A DNA stretch of 64,000 nucleotides from Bacillota bacterium (GTDB lineage Bacteria > Bacillota > Clostridia > Acetivibrionales > DTU013), in the NCBI GenBank assembly GCA_023435305.1, contig JAEYRV010000040.1, positions 8,036 through 72,035 on the forward strand, read 5' to 3'. Positions 36,126 through 45,530 of this stretch are shown piece after piece. Numbering within the stretch: position 1 is the stretch's first letter; each line of letters begins with the position of its first letter. The notes beneath the pieces are model-generated. The model was given only the letters and a program-made list of their open reading frames with translations. It ran no database searches and was not told where the DNA came from. The translations under genes and the position numbers were made by a program.

Positions 36126-36856
36126 TCTGCGTCCCCTCCATCCAGTAGCTTCCGTACTTCCAGACAGAGCCGATAGTACTCCTCTTTTGATCTGAGGTTT
36201 TCATCTCCAAAAAGCGGATTGTCAATAATATGCTTTATACAAGCCTTCTCCATTACAACTATTTTGCGTCCAAGGAATACAGCCTCTTCAATACTGTGCG
36301 TCACAACGACCATAGTCATAGGTCTCTTAGTATAAAGCCTGAGTATAAGATCCTGCAGATGCTCTCTTGTGATCGTATCAAGTGATGATGATGCTTCGTC
36401 GATCAACAGCAGGTCCGGATCCAGCACAAGTGTGCGTGCTATGGCTGCCCTTTGCTTTTGTCCACCACTCAATTGTGCAGGATATTTGTTTCTTTGTTCA
36501 AATATTCCGAGTTCTGATAAAATGGATGAGGTTTTTTGATCGATTATATCTTTATCCTGACCTCTTGCCTTAAGTCCCAAAGCAGCATTCCTGAAAACAG
36601 TTTTCCAGGGCAGAAGCCCTCCGTGCTGGAGAATAACACCTGTTTCCCGTCTGATGCCGCGCAGCACTTCACCATTAATGAGGACTTGTCCTTCGCATGG
36701 CGGTAATAGGCCCGCCAATGTATACAGCAATGTTGTCTTCCCGCACCCTGAGGGCCCTATGACTGCGCATGTCGAATTGACAGGAATGTTCAGATACACA
36801 TCCTTTAATGCAGTTTCGCTGCCAAAATTGACCCCAAGCCCGCTGACCTGTATCAT
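36122..36856 (-). CDS. ABC importer ATPase, SsuB/TauB type
   Basis: This 244-residue ATPase has Walker A GPSGCGKTT, signature LSGGQKQRA, and Walker B LLLIDEASSSLD with the H-loop VVTHS. It overlaps the permease gene and the binding-protein gene by four bases each, so stoichiometric expression is likely. It powers import through the SsuC-like permease. Confidence 0.93.
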   Translation of the reverse strand: MIQVSGLGVNFGSETALKDVYLNIPVNSTCAVIGPSGCGKTTLLYTLAGLLPPCEGQVLINGEVLRGIRRETGVILQHGGLLPWKTVFRNAALGLKARGQDKDIIDQKTSSILSELGIFEQRNKYPAQLSGGQKQRAAIARTLVLDPDLLLIDEASSSLDTITREHLQDLILRLYTKRPMTMVVVTHSIEEAVFLGRKIVVMEKACIKHIIDNPLFGDENLRSKEEYYRLCLEVRKLLDGGDAE

Positions 36857-37770
36857 TTTCCTGTATACTTCCTCTCAATAAGGTCCTCAGGTGTAACCGC
36901 TAATTTCTTATTGACTGTAGTCGATGTCCAGTCGATAACTCTTTGGATATAATCCGTATCCGGAAGAGTTGCTTTTGTGTATTCAGGCAGAACGATCCTG
37001 TCCCTTATTTCTGGTTTGACATTCGGAATCTTTTCGATCAATATATCCCTTGCCTGACCGGAATCATTCTTAAGCTCCTCTACTGCTTTGTTATAGGCCT
37101 GGTGAAACAAACGTATGGCATCATTCTTTTCTTTCAGTGCCTTGCCGGTAAATACTGCTACATCAGGGCAATAACCCGCTTCAGGCTCATATATCCTTTT
37201 AACAAGGCCATTCAGCTCACCTGTGGATGCCACGGGTTCAGGGAACAGCCCCATATTCAGCTCTCCGCTGCCTATAGCCGCCAGCCTTGCCGGTATTTCA
37301 TTTATAAAGACCTTCTCTATTTCGTATTTATCCGACAGCCATTCGTCAATGAGGAAGTTTGTCACACTTACCTCCATCATGCCGACCTTGACTTTTTGCT
37401 TATCCTCGCTGCCTTCCTTCATAAGCACAGGGAAGACGCCATTTGTCATTGTAGTCGCTTTTATGTCAAAACCGCTCTCGACATTGGTTGCAACTGCGAT
37501 GAGATCAGTTATTGCTCCATCGATGGAGTTCGTCTGCAGTGCGCTCTGTCTGTCCTGTGCATTGCTGAATACCTGCAGTTCTACATTCAACCCAAGTTCA
37601 CTGAAGTATCCGTTTTTCTCAGCTAATAAAAAGGGTACGGAATCGACAGCAGGCATAAGCCCGAATTTGAGCGACATTTTTTCATTCTGTGACTTGCTTG
37701 AGGTACTACAGCCCGATAACAGAACTGCTAAAAGTATAATAAATGTTATGATCCTGCCTGGTTTATACAT
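36853..37770 (-). CDS. Substrate-binding lipoprotein of the TauT/SsuA type
   Basis: The 305-residue lipoprotein has the lipobox LLSGC and the NMT1/SsuA-like binding fold, with KFGLMPAVDSVPFLLAEKNGYFSELGLNVE after the signal. It captures a small ligand for the permease. ATG 37770 has GGGGAG four bases upstream; a longer start at 37818 is out of line with the signal peptide. The ligand is unknown. Confidence 0.92.
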   Translation of the reverse strand: MYKPGRIITFIILLAVLLSGCSTSSKSQNEKMSLKFGLMPAVDSVPFLLAEKNGYFSELGLNVELQVFSNAQDRQSALQTNSIDGAITDLIAVATNVESGFDIKATTMTNGVFPVLMKEGSEDKQKVKVGMMEVSVTNFLIDEWLSDKYEIEKVFINEIPARLAAIGSGELNMGLFPEPVASTGELNGLVKRIYEPEAGYCPDVAVFTGKALKEKNDAIRLFHQAYNKAVEELKNDSGQARDILIEKIPNVKPEIRDRIVLPEYTKATLPDTDYIQRVIDWTSTTVNKKLAVTPEDLIERKYTGK

Positions 37771-37842
37771 GGTTCTCCCCTTCTTTTCTGCAATTATCTC
37801 CGGTTTTAGGTTATTCATATAGATACAAACTATTCCGCTGTT

Positions 37843-38343
37843 TTACCCTGTCAGCTTTCTATACTCATCAAGGACACTTGCAAGCAGATGGATAAACTGT
37901 CTGATCTCCTCATCCCGGATCAGAAATCGAAATGCATCGGTCACATTCCTTTTGAAGGCTTTATCAATTTTCAGATCCATCGATTCCATAAGAAGAGGGC
38001 ACAGATACTTTGCCCTTGGATCCTCGATCACAGTAAGTTTTCCGCTTTCATCAATATAAGGCGCATAGGGAAAAATCCTGCAGGCCAGTGGCCTGAGTCT
38101 CCGCTGGCAATCACCTTTGCAAACTGCAAAAAGAACATCCGTGTTTTGTATCTTGTCCTTCCGTATGCTAAGAAAGCCTTCCTGTCCGTCTAACATTACT
38201 TCTTCACCCGGATAGAGACACATGCCCATATCACTGTCACCCGAACAGCATTTACTGTTGCAAAGAAGGCCGCAGTCAAATTTCAAGGGAGTCGAATCCT
38301 TCAGCAGTCTATATGCTTTCTTATATAAAATTTTCCTGTACAC
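37843..38343 (-). CDS. Cysteine-rich putative metal-binding protein
   Basis: This 166-residue protein has clustered cysteines, CGLLCNSKCC near residue 26, then MCLYPGEE, VCKGDC and a lone RPLACRIFPY, similar to families that bind zinc or iron. GTG 38343 is chosen because GAGAGG lies seven bases upstream. It follows the flavodoxin-ferredoxin gene by 52 bases on the same strand, so the two may form a unit. No function is known to me. Confidence 0.72.
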   Translation of the reverse strand: MYRKILYKKAYRLLKDSTPLKFDCGLLCNSKCCSGDSDMGMCLYPGEEVMLDGQEGFLSIRKDKIQNTDVLFAVCKGDCQRRLRPLACRIFPYAPYIDESGKLTVIEDPRAKYLCPLLMESMDLKIDKAFKRNVTDAFRFLIRDEEIRQFIHLLASVLDEYRKLTG

Positions 38344-38395
38344 TATAGTACCTCTCAATATCTCTGCTTATCTGCCCGGATCTTCAAAAGTTCAA

Positions 38396-39190
38396 TTATT
38401 GTCTAGCTATAATATCTACATTTGGATTTTTATATCTTTTCCTGTTGACAGTCTTTGTTCCCCATTGAATGGCTTCTTTTGGACAAAGCTGGATACATGC
38501 CATACACCGTTCACAGTTATGCTTCCATTCAGGTTTTGTGCTAAACTCTATGTTGTTTACCGGACATACTTTCTCACACAATTTACAGTTATTGCAGTTT
38601 TCATTTACCCAATACCCTGAATCTGTTGTATTTAGGTTGGCCATTATTTTATCTGTCATTGAAATGAAAATATTGTCTATGATCGTATCAAATATTAATC
38701 TGCTGACCTCACATTTATAGTTCTGTTTTCTCCTGATTAGTTCACAAATCCTTACAACCCTTTCTCTTTCCTTTACGAATATCCTGTCTCCGATCTTAAC
38801 AGGTTTGGTGCTATACTCTAAAACATGGTTTTTGGGCATATGTACCAAGAAGCCTGCGTTAAGAATCTTCCCGTTTTTCCGCAGCATATTTTCGAGCTTT
38901 CTTAAAACTGTCGCCGGCGCTCCGCCATAAGTTGCAACTGCAAATACATATGTGTTTTTGCTGATCACAAGTTTATTAACTACACTTTCGACAACTAATG
39001 GAAGCCTTGCATAATATACTGGGAAAACTATCCCCAAAATTTCAGACTTCACCTGAATAGTATCTTCATTTCTCAACACTGCCAGATTCATCCGGTCAAG
39101 TCCCCCTGCGTTGTCGCATATATCCTTCGCGACTTGCAGACTGTTGCCTGTTCCGGAAAAGTATAGTAAGGTGCTGCGTTCTAATACCAT
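38396..39190 (-). CDS. EFR1-type flavodoxin/ferredoxin fusion
   Basis: The 264-residue protein has an N-terminal flavodoxin-like domain (about 5-150) starting with LLYFSGTGNSLQVAKDI, the FMN phosphate loop. The C-terminal part carries two four-iron clusters: CNNCKLCEKVCP and CERCMACIQLCP (about 200-245). It is a redox carrier. It sits directly after merR, with the promoter between them, and is probably its target. GGGGG lies eight bases before the ATG. Confidence 0.93.
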   Translation of the reverse strand: MVLERSTLLYFSGTGNSLQVAKDICDNAGGLDRMNLAVLRNEDTIQVKSEILGIVFPVYYARLPLVVESVVNKLVISKNTYVFAVATYGGAPATVLRKLENMLRKNGKILNAGFLVHMPKNHVLEYSTKPVKIGDRIFVKERERVVRICELIRRKQNYKCEVSRLIFDTIIDNIFISMTDKIMANLNTTDSGYWVNENCNNCKLCEKVCPVNNIEFSTKPEWKHNCERCMACIQLCPKEAIQWGTKTVNRKRYKNPNVDIIARQ

Positions 39191-39221
39191 TGTACCATCC
39201 CCCTTATCGGTTACTAATGGT

Positions 39222-39253
39222 ATGATAAACCATGTACTATACTACACTGTCAA
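39222..39253 (-). promoter_or_regulatory. MerR-type promoter with 20-base spacer
   Basis: TTGACA (39253-39248) and TATCAT (39227-39222) are separated by 20 bases, the over-long spacing typical of MerR-controlled promoters. TGTAGTATAGTACA in the spacer has TGTA and TACA arms. The -35 overlaps the merR stop TGA. Confidence 0.7.
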
Positions 39254-39657
39254 GCATTCTCTTCAAAAATCCCCTCGGCGGTAAAACACTCTCTCTTTTG
39301 TGATATCACGCTGTCCTTTACTCTTTGAAGCAGCTCCCTGGTCTTATCCAGCTCAGATATTCTATTCTCGATTTCATCTATCTTGTAATTGACGATTTCT
39401 ACTATGCGTTTAGCATCTCCACCAATTACGTCACTAAATATGGTCAAAATGAGAATCTTTATTTCCTTTAAGGTAAACCCAAATTCCTTGGCAATTTGAA
39501 TAAACCAAATAATATTAACATCCTCCTCGGAATAAATCCTATATCCATTGCTTGTTCTTTTTGGCTTTGAGAGCAGACCGATTCTTTCGTAATATCTTAT
39601 GGTCTCTTTATTAATATTTAATTTTTTTACAACATCTCCAATTTTATATGATTCCAT
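39250..39657 (-). CDS. MerR-family regulator
   Basis: This 135-residue regulator has the N-terminal winged helix YKIGDVVKKLNINKETIRYYERIGLLSKPKR and a coiled-coil dimerisation helix. It has one cysteine near the C-terminus (C124), where metal- or redox-sensing relatives keep ligands. Its probable target is the downstream flavodoxin-ferredoxin gene. The effector cannot be told. Confidence 0.92.
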   Translation of the reverse strand: MESYKIGDVVKKLNINKETIRYYERIGLLSKPKRTSNGYRIYSEEDVNIIWFIQIAKEFGFTLKEIKILILTIFSDVIGGDAKRIVEIVNYKIDEIENRISELDKTRELLQRVKDSVISQKRECFTAEGIFEENA

Positions 39658-39668
39658 ATACTATTCCA

Positions 39669-40148
39669 TCACTTATGATAAGTCTCGCCATGATTGATTT
39701 TGAATGCACGGAATATCTGTTCCAGTAATATCAAACGGGTCAACTGGTGCGGAAATGTCATGTCAGACAGGGATAACCTCAGATCAGCTTTATTGACCAG
39801 CTCGGCATCGACGCCCAGTGATCCCCCGATAACAAAGGTAATGTTGGATCTGCCGCTCGTCAGGCAGTTTTGGAGGGCTGCTGCAAAATCTTCAGAACTC
39901 TTTTTCGCTCCTTTTACATCAAGAACTATGAGAAAGGCCCCATCCTTTACTTTGCCCAGCATCCTGGCAGCTTCCTTCTTTTTGATTTGTTCCTCTTGGG
40001 CTGGGCTCAATGACTCAGGCGCCTGTTCATCCTCCACTTCAATTAGCTGAAGGTCACAAAACCGGGAAAGGCGCTTTGCGTACTCCGCAATTCCCTCTTT
40101 TAGATAGCGTTCCTTTAGTTTTCCGACTGCAATAATCGTTACTTTCAT
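39669..40148 (-). CDS. rlmH: 23S rRNA m3-pseudouridine1915 methyltransferase
   Basis: This 159-residue SPOUT enzyme methylates pseudouridine 1915 of 23S rRNA. It has the N-terminal MKVTIIAVGKLKERYLKEGI and the SAM-knot segment FVIGGSLGVDAELVNKA, and the C-terminal RLILLEQIFRAFKINHGETYHK. It closes the Wal operon and is often found next to walJ in Firmicutes. GGAAGG precedes the ATG. Confidence 0.96.
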   Translation of the reverse strand: MKVTIIAVGKLKERYLKEGIAEYAKRLSRFCDLQLIEVEDEQAPESLSPAQEEQIKKKEAARMLGKVKDGAFLIVLDVKGAKKSSEDFAAALQNCLTSGRSNITFVIGGSLGVDAELVNKADLRLSLSDMTFPHQLTRLILLEQIFRAFKINHGETYHK

Positions 40149-40188
40149 AATTACCTTCCACTACTGAAAAACAATTCGTCCGGCATCG

Positions 40189-40977
40189 TTATATTTCTAT
40201 AACCTTACCGACCCGGTCACGCAGAGCAACTTCAAGTGTATAGTCGGTACCGGCCTTTAGCTTTTTCTCGCACAGTGCATTACATACAGTCTGGTAGGCA
40301 AGCTCAGGGAAATTATTCTCCTTACTGAGGTGCCCAAGCAGAAACTGCTTTGTCCCGTTTTCCGCCATATAGGCAATGACTTCGCCCGCTGCATCATTCG
40401 AAAGGTGTCCATGCTCTCCTGCAATACGCTTTTTCAGCGGCCAGGGATACGGTCCCACCTTCAGCATCTCAAGGTCATGATTCGACTCCAGCAGTAATAG
40501 ATCGCTGTCCATAAAGTTATTTAGAAGCTCCATGCTGATATGTCCTATATCCGTAGCTATCGTCACCTTTTTGCCGGATGTTGAGAAGCTGTAGCCCACT
40601 GGTTCATTGGCATCATGGGGTATCGGGAACGGAGTGACTGTAATATCGCCGATATCAAACGGTGCATATGACGAAAACACCTTTTTATTACATTCATGGA
40701 CGTGCCCTATCATGTGCTCCATTCCTCTCCATGTGCCCTCACTGGCATATACAGGCAGGTTGAACTTGCGTGAGAGAATACCGGCGCCTCTGATATGATC
40801 GCTGTGCTCGTGTGAAACTAAAACAGCGCTGATATCCGAAGGCTTCTCGCCTATGGAACACAACGCTTCAATGATCTTCTTTGCACTCAGACCCGCCTCA
40901 ACAAGAAGTTTCGTTTCGCCTGAAGCCACAAATATTGAATTACCGCTGCTGCCGCTATATAGACTGCAAAATTTCAT
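40189..40977 (-). CDS. walJ: MBL-fold metallohydrolase WalJ (YycJ)
   Basis: This 262-residue metallo-beta-lactamase fold protein has the metal-binding SHEHSDH motif near residue 58 and a second histidine block near 118 and 190-200. It belongs to the WalJ/YycJ family, a companion of the WalRK system linked with coordinating cell division and replication. It lies between murA and rlmH. GGAG precedes the ATG. Confidence 0.93.
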   Translation of the reverse strand: MKFCSLYSGSSGNSIFVASGETKLLVEAGLSAKKIIEALCSIGEKPSDISAVLVSHEHSDHIRGAGILSRKFNLPVYASEGTWRGMEHMIGHVHECNKKVFSSYAPFDIGDITVTPFPIPHDANEPVGYSFSTSGKKVTIATDIGHISMELLNNFMDSDLLLLESNHDLEMLKVGPYPWPLKKRIAGEHGHLSNDAAGEVIAYMAENGTKQFLLGHLSKENNFPELAYQTVCNALCEKKLKAGTDYTLEVALRDRVGKVIEI

Positions 40978-41030
40978 TTTGTATCTCCGTTATTCTGATT
41001 TCCCAGGCAATTACTATATACAAAGCAGGC

Positions 41031-42290
41031 TCAATCCTCAATACGGGTTATGTCTGCGCCAAGATTCTGCAGCTTGCCGACAAAATCCTCATAGCCCCTG
41101 TCAATATACTTGGTATTATGTACGACTGTCGTTCCATCTGCTGAAAGGCCGGCGATAACGACCGCAGCACCTGCTCTCAGGTCTATCGCATTGACCTCCG
41201 ACCCGTTCAGCGCGGCAGGCCCGTCTATTACAGCAAGGCTTCCATCGACACGTATTTTAGCGCCCATCCTTTTAAGTTCGTCTACATACTGGAAACGGGT
41301 CGGCCAAATGCTTTCTGTAACAGTACTGCTGCCATTTGCCAGGCAAAGCAGTACTGTGGTCATCGGATGCATGTCAGTGGGAAAACCGGGATAAGGCAGA
41401 GTCTTAATATTGGCCTTCTGTATCTCATTCTCTCCCGTTACTCTTATCCAGTCCTCTCCTTCGATCACATTGACATTCATCTCCTGAAGCTTGGCGGATA
41501 ATGACTCCATATGCTTGGGTATCACATTTTTCACCGTCACATCTCCGCCCGTCGCCGCTGCCGCTATCATATATGTTCCTGCCTCGACCATGTCGGGTAT
41601 TATCGAGTGTACCTTCCCGCCCTTCAAATGGCTGACTCCCTTTATCTTGATGACATCGGTCCCTGCACCCTTTATATTTGCTCCGGCAGCATTGAGAAAA
41701 TTGGCCGTATCAACTATGTGAGGCTCCTTTGCCGCATTTTCGATAATGGTGATGCCTTCTGCTTTGACAGCAGCAAGCATAAGGTTAATGGTAGCTCCTA
41801 CACTGACTACATCAAGGTATATCTGGCTCCCCACTAATTTCTCGGCAGAAAGCTTGATCATTCCATGTTCAACAACCACATTGGCCCCCATAGCCTCAAA
41901 ACCCTTTATATGCTGATCCATCGGTCTGTAACCGAAATCACAGCCGCCAGGCAGCGCGACCTCGGCTTTGCCGAAACGGCCAAGCAGTGCGCCAAGCAGA
42001 TAATAGGAGGCCCTCATGCTTTTTATCATATCATAGGGTGCTATGTAAGAATTAACATCACTGGAATCTATCTGAACAGTATTTCTATCATCAAATGTGA
42101 CCTTTGCTCCCAGCTGTGTGAGAGTATCCACTAAAACCCTTGTATCCCTTATATCCGGAAGATTTTCTATCCTGCACTTCCCATCGATCAGCAGTGCTGC
42201 AGGCAATACTGCCACCGCCGCATTTTTGGCTCCACTTATATAAACATCACCTTGCAGTGCCTTACGTCCATGAATAACGATCTTTCCCAA
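41031..42290 (-). CDS. murA: UDP-N-acetylglucosamine 1-carboxyvinyltransferase
   Basis: This 419-residue enzyme transfers enolpyruvate to UDP-GlcNAc in the first committed step of peptidoglycan synthesis. The catalytic cysteine lies in LPGGCDFGYRP (C117), so it should be fosfomycin-sensitive by family rule. The start is TTG 42290, after CAGGTG; the longer frame from 42347 adds 19 unlikely residues. Its position inside a Wal operon, between yycI and walJ, is not the Bacillus arrangement. Confidence 0.95.
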   Translation of the reverse strand: MGKIVIHGRKALQGDVYISGAKNAAVAVLPAALLIDGKCRIENLPDIRDTRVLVDTLTQLGAKVTFDDRNTVQIDSSDVNSYIAPYDMIKSMRASYYLLGALLGRFGKAEVALPGGCDFGYRPMDQHIKGFEAMGANVVVEHGMIKLSAEKLVGSQIYLDVVSVGATINLMLAAVKAEGITIIENAAKEPHIVDTANFLNAAGANIKGAGTDVIKIKGVSHLKGGKVHSIIPDMVEAGTYMIAAAATGGDVTVKNVIPKHMESLSAKLQEMNVNVIEGEDWIRVTGENEIQKANIKTLPYPGFPTDMHPMTTVLLCLANGSSTVTESIWPTRFQYVDELKRMGAKIRVDGSLAVIDGPAALNGSEVNAIDLRAGAAVVIAGLSADGTTVVHNTKYIDRGYEDFVGKLQNLGADITRIED

Positions 42291-42381
42291 TCTGTGCACC
42301 TGCCTTCTTATCCTTTGTGTATAGGAATAACTACATTCGATCGGCATCCTATTTCATTATACCACCGATTTTTCTTTAATA

Positions 42382-43209
42382 CTAGAATGATATATCATGG
42401 GGGGTGATATATAAAGGCTCTTTTTCACCCTTAACCATGATTCTCCACACAGGCAGGGGCTCTATTGATATGGATGTATCCTCGGATGCTTTTTCCATGA
42501 GCTTGTATCCGCTGTCAATACTCGTGATCACAATATCTTTATCCTTTTTAAAATAGGAAAGCAGTATCTGATATACCTCCGGCTGTTCAATATTCTCAGC
42601 CGAAAAGCCTTTTATTTGATACTTCTGGTATTCAAGCCGTGTAACTCCATTAGCATTAAGTTCGATAATAAAGTAATTGTCAAATAACAATTGGCCTTCA
42701 TATTTCTCCGTGTAATATAACACAAACCCGCCGTCATCTTTCTTTTCAAACCTCTCAAGCATGTATTTCCCACCTGTCAGTCCCTTGGCTTCCATAAACT
42801 TATAGGCAGCTTCAGATGCTTTGTTTTTATCAGGAATACTTCCTGCAGCCGATACGGCCTTAGCACCAGTGTATTCAAACCTTGTCTCACCTGAAAAAGC
42901 AACTTCGCCGGAAGAGTTGAAATAGACTGAATCGTCCTTCCCCTCATGATCTTCGCCCAGCAGTCTGGCCGCGATGCCAGCCCGATCCAGGCCACCCTTG
43001 TTATACTCAAGTCTGTGGCTGTTGCCCGCTTTTACAGGTATATCACACTCCAGTGTGATACCTCGCTGCTCCAATATCGTTACAGCATTCTCCAACGTTT
43101 CTTTGCTGACACCCTGAGCATCAGTAAAAACCAGATTATTAACAAGCAGGAATATGTTAAATGCTGCGAGCAATGCTATTATTACAGTTTTAGCCCTGGA
43201 AACATCCAT
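42382..43209 (-). CDS. yycI: Wal system membrane regulator YycI-like
   Basis: The 275-residue protein has one N-terminal membrane segment (about 7-27) and a long extracellular part that matches the YycI family. In Bacillus, YycH and YycI contact the WalK sensor and set its activity. Here yycH ends three bases before it, so the two are co-translated. GGGAG precedes the ATG. Confidence 0.86.
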   Translation of the reverse strand: MDVSRAKTVIIALLAAFNIFLLVNNLVFTDAQGVSKETLENAVTILEQRGITLECDIPVKAGNSHRLEYNKGGLDRAGIAARLLGEDHEGKDDSVYFNSSGEVAFSGETRFEYTGAKAVSAAGSIPDKNKASEAAYKFMEAKGLTGGKYMLERFEKKDDGGFVLYYTEKYEGQLLFDNYFIIELNANGVTRLEYQKYQIKGFSAENIEQPEVYQILLSYFKKDKDIVITSIDSGYKLMEKASEDTSISIEPLPVWRIMVKGEKEPLYITPHDISF

Positions 43210-43212
43210 ATG

Positions 43213-44619
43213 TCAATCTCCCTCTTCAGGCTGCAAATCAAGAAATATGAGGCCTTTATTCTTGGTTTCTATGATCAGAGCAGGTTCAAGCACTTCGCTC
43301 TGTCTATTGTCGATATAAAATCCAGTATCTATCTGTCGAATATTGATATCATCAAATAATATTTTATTCTGTCCCATCAATTCAAGGACCCTGTCATTGT
43401 ACATGCCGGATCGTGCATGTCTGAAGTTCCTGAAGAGCCAGTCACATTCCAGTACCCTTTTGCTGTCTGCCACTATGCTTATGGCATGCTGCAGTTTATT
43501 ACCATTACCATCCTTCATATCATAGTCGATCTTGACAAGCATACCCTCGATCTTGTAATCAAATCCGAATTTATATATACCTCCGGCTTTTTTCTCAACA
43601 GATGTCAGTGTAATATTCGCCTGTGAATCATAAAGCTCTTTCTTTCTCGCTATAAACTGGTATGCATTCATCAGTGCTTCATGCGCCCTGGATCTGGAAT
43701 CCTGTTCGGCACTGCCCAGATAACGGTATGTGAGATATCCGTCGGGATAATACCTGTAAATATTACTGCCATACGTGAACTGTATAACATTTTCATTATA
43801 TATGTACTTGTTGTAACGGGCGGCGTCGCTTCCCAGGATAATATAATCAAGTTCATCCCTTATCTCCGTCATTTCAGGAGGATCGGCCGATATCACCGGA
43901 TAAGACCAGTACCTTGGAGAAACGGCGGCATACAAAACGTCCGGTTCATCTTCCTTCTTTTGAATATTGCTTCCGGCAAAGGAATAATACCTTCGATTTA
44001 ACTGATCCACATTCTCGTACAGCCTATTAATAGCGTTAGTCAGATTGACAGCCTTCTCATACCTTATCGGGTTTGAAGTGTAAACGGCCCCATCTTCTCC
44101 GTATATATAAAATGTCCCTATATCGCCGTTGATAATATCCCTTTTTATCATGATCTTCGTGAATTCGGGCATATCATTAGCCGGATCGCCTGTACCCAAA
44201 AACCAACCAAGGAGCTCCGGCTCCACCGGATACCTGAAATCTATCAAGAATCCTCGTTTTTCAACGATCTTATCCCATATTTCAGCAGAAGCGGTCAGCC
44301 TGACCTTACCGTCAGCTATTTTTGTAAGTCCTGCCACTGCTTCGTTCCAAAAATCATTATAATATTCATTTGTCTCTGTGATCAGCCAATGAGAATTGGA
44401 ATACTCTCCATCTGAAACGATGATCCTGTCAGGCATGAATAGATCTTCCCTCACAGCTTCATTACTGATCTGGATATCATTACTAAAGAGTCTCTCTAAA
44501 AAACTAATAGGAGCCCCCTGGTTCTGATAGCTCCAAAGGATTCCTACCTGTAAAAGTCCCGATACTAAAAGTATGTATATGAAAATCGTCTTTATTCGCT
44601 CTTTTATTTCACGGCTCAT
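43213..44619 (-). CDS. yycH: Wal system membrane regulator YycH-like
   Basis: The 468-residue protein has an N-terminal membrane anchor (about 11-29) and a large extracellular domain that fits the YycH family. It should act with YycI on WalK. GGGGG precedes ATG 44619. It is separated from walK by the secreted gene at 44644-45381, unlike Bacillus where yycH follows walK directly. Confidence 0.84.
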   Translation of the reverse strand: MSREIKERIKTIFIYILLVSGLLQVGILWSYQNQGAPISFLERLFSNDIQISNEAVREDLFMPDRIIVSDGEYSNSHWLITETNEYYNDFWNEAVAGLTKIADGKVRLTASAEIWDKIVEKRGFLIDFRYPVEPELLGWFLGTGDPANDMPEFTKIMIKRDIINGDIGTFYIYGEDGAVYTSNPIRYEKAVNLTNAINRLYENVDQLNRRYYSFAGSNIQKKEDEPDVLYAAVSPRYWSYPVISADPPEMTEIRDELDYIILGSDAARYNKYIYNENVIQFTYGSNIYRYYPDGYLTYRYLGSAEQDSRSRAHEALMNAYQFIARKKELYDSQANITLTSVEKKAGGIYKFGFDYKIEGMLVKIDYDMKDGNGNKLQHAISIVADSKRVLECDWLFRNFRHARSGMYNDRVLELMGQNKILFDDINIRQIDTGFYIDNRQSEVLEPALIIETKNKGLIFLDLQPEEGD

Positions 44620-44643
44620 TTAAGCCCCCGTATAGCCAGTAGA

Positions 44644-45381
44644 TTACTTTCCTTTTCCTAATAAATTTGTTATGAATGTCTTAAAATCTTCCAGTGTGAT
44701 CTGTGGGTCGCTGGTTGGCTTCTTGGCGGTCTTTTCAGGACTGATGGCTTTATCGGCGGCGGATTCTTTGTTTGCTTCAACTACGATACTGTTGTATTGC
44801 ACCTTTGAATCCAGCTTCTCCGAATCCCTGTAGGAAATAAGAAGCAGATTGTTCATCCCATATCCCAGGATAGCTTCCTTGGTCTCGGTACCGCATGCCA
44901 GCTTAATGGATTTCTCTCCATCAAATTCGATTCTTTCATACTTTCCGGTCTCGCTGTTCAGTATGGCAACAGAGAATACTACATCATCGAACTCAGTCTT
45001 TACACTTATGGAGAATTTTTTTGAATATATCGATACTTTCTCATTTATCACATCAGGTTTTAATATCTCTATGATCTTCAGTTCATTATTTACAGCTTTC
45101 CCCTCATCGAGCACCTTCTTGATAGCGGCGTAAAACTCTGCATCCGGGCCTTTTATTTCTTTGTCAGCATATGTACTCTTCTTCTCATCAGCGCTTCCCT
45201 GTTCCTGTTTACCTGCAGAGTCTGTTTTGCTCATTTCTGCTTGCAGCGCGCTGCTCTTGGCTGCGGCCACCGACGCCGGAACAGAATCTCCTGCACCCTC
45301 AGTGTTGCCGGCAAATACCGTCATCGTAAAGCTTGTAATTATTATCAAAGCAATAATCAATGCTATCAGCTTTTTCAACAT
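44644..45381 (-). CDS. Secreted protein of unknown function inside the wal operon
   Basis: This 245-residue protein has a signal peptide (cut near TVFA-GN), a K/E/S/A-rich linker (30-75), a compact region (about 80-210) with beta-like runs, and a basic tail. I do not recognise a family. It lies between walK and yycH, and its promoter carries a perfect WalR box (45465-45481). The position and box suggest that it is a Wal regulon member acting outside the cell. Confidence 0.8.
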   Translation of the reverse strand: MLKKLIALIIALIIITSFTMTVFAGNTEGAGDSVPASVAAAKSSALQAEMSKTDSAGKQEQGSADEKKSTYADKEIKGPDAEFYAAIKKVLDEGKAVNNELKIIEILKPDVINEKVSIYSKKFSISVKTEFDDVVFSVAILNSETGKYERIEFDGEKSIKLACGTETKEAILGYGMNNLLLISYRDSEKLDSKVQYNSIVVEANKESAADKAISPEKTAKKPTSDPQITLEDFKTFITNLLGKGK

Positions 45382-45448
45382 TTTTCGATTCCCTCAATCA
45401 CATTTTCTCCGCATCAAATATTCATTATTTTCTATTTATGCTACTAAT

Positions 45449-45481
45449 ATTATACAGGTACTCTGTTACAGAATTATTACA
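45449..45481 (-). promoter_or_regulatory. Promoter with perfect WalR box (secreted wal-operon gene)
   Basis: On the minus strand TGTAAT-AATTC-TGTAAC (45481-45465) fits TGTWAH-N5-TGTWAH exactly. A TATAAT follows at 45454-45449 with no good -35, so the box covers the -35 region. Confidence 0.65.
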
Positions 45482-45530
45482 TCATACTTACGAATAAATT
45501 ACATAATAAATCCTGCAAATGCTCATTTTG

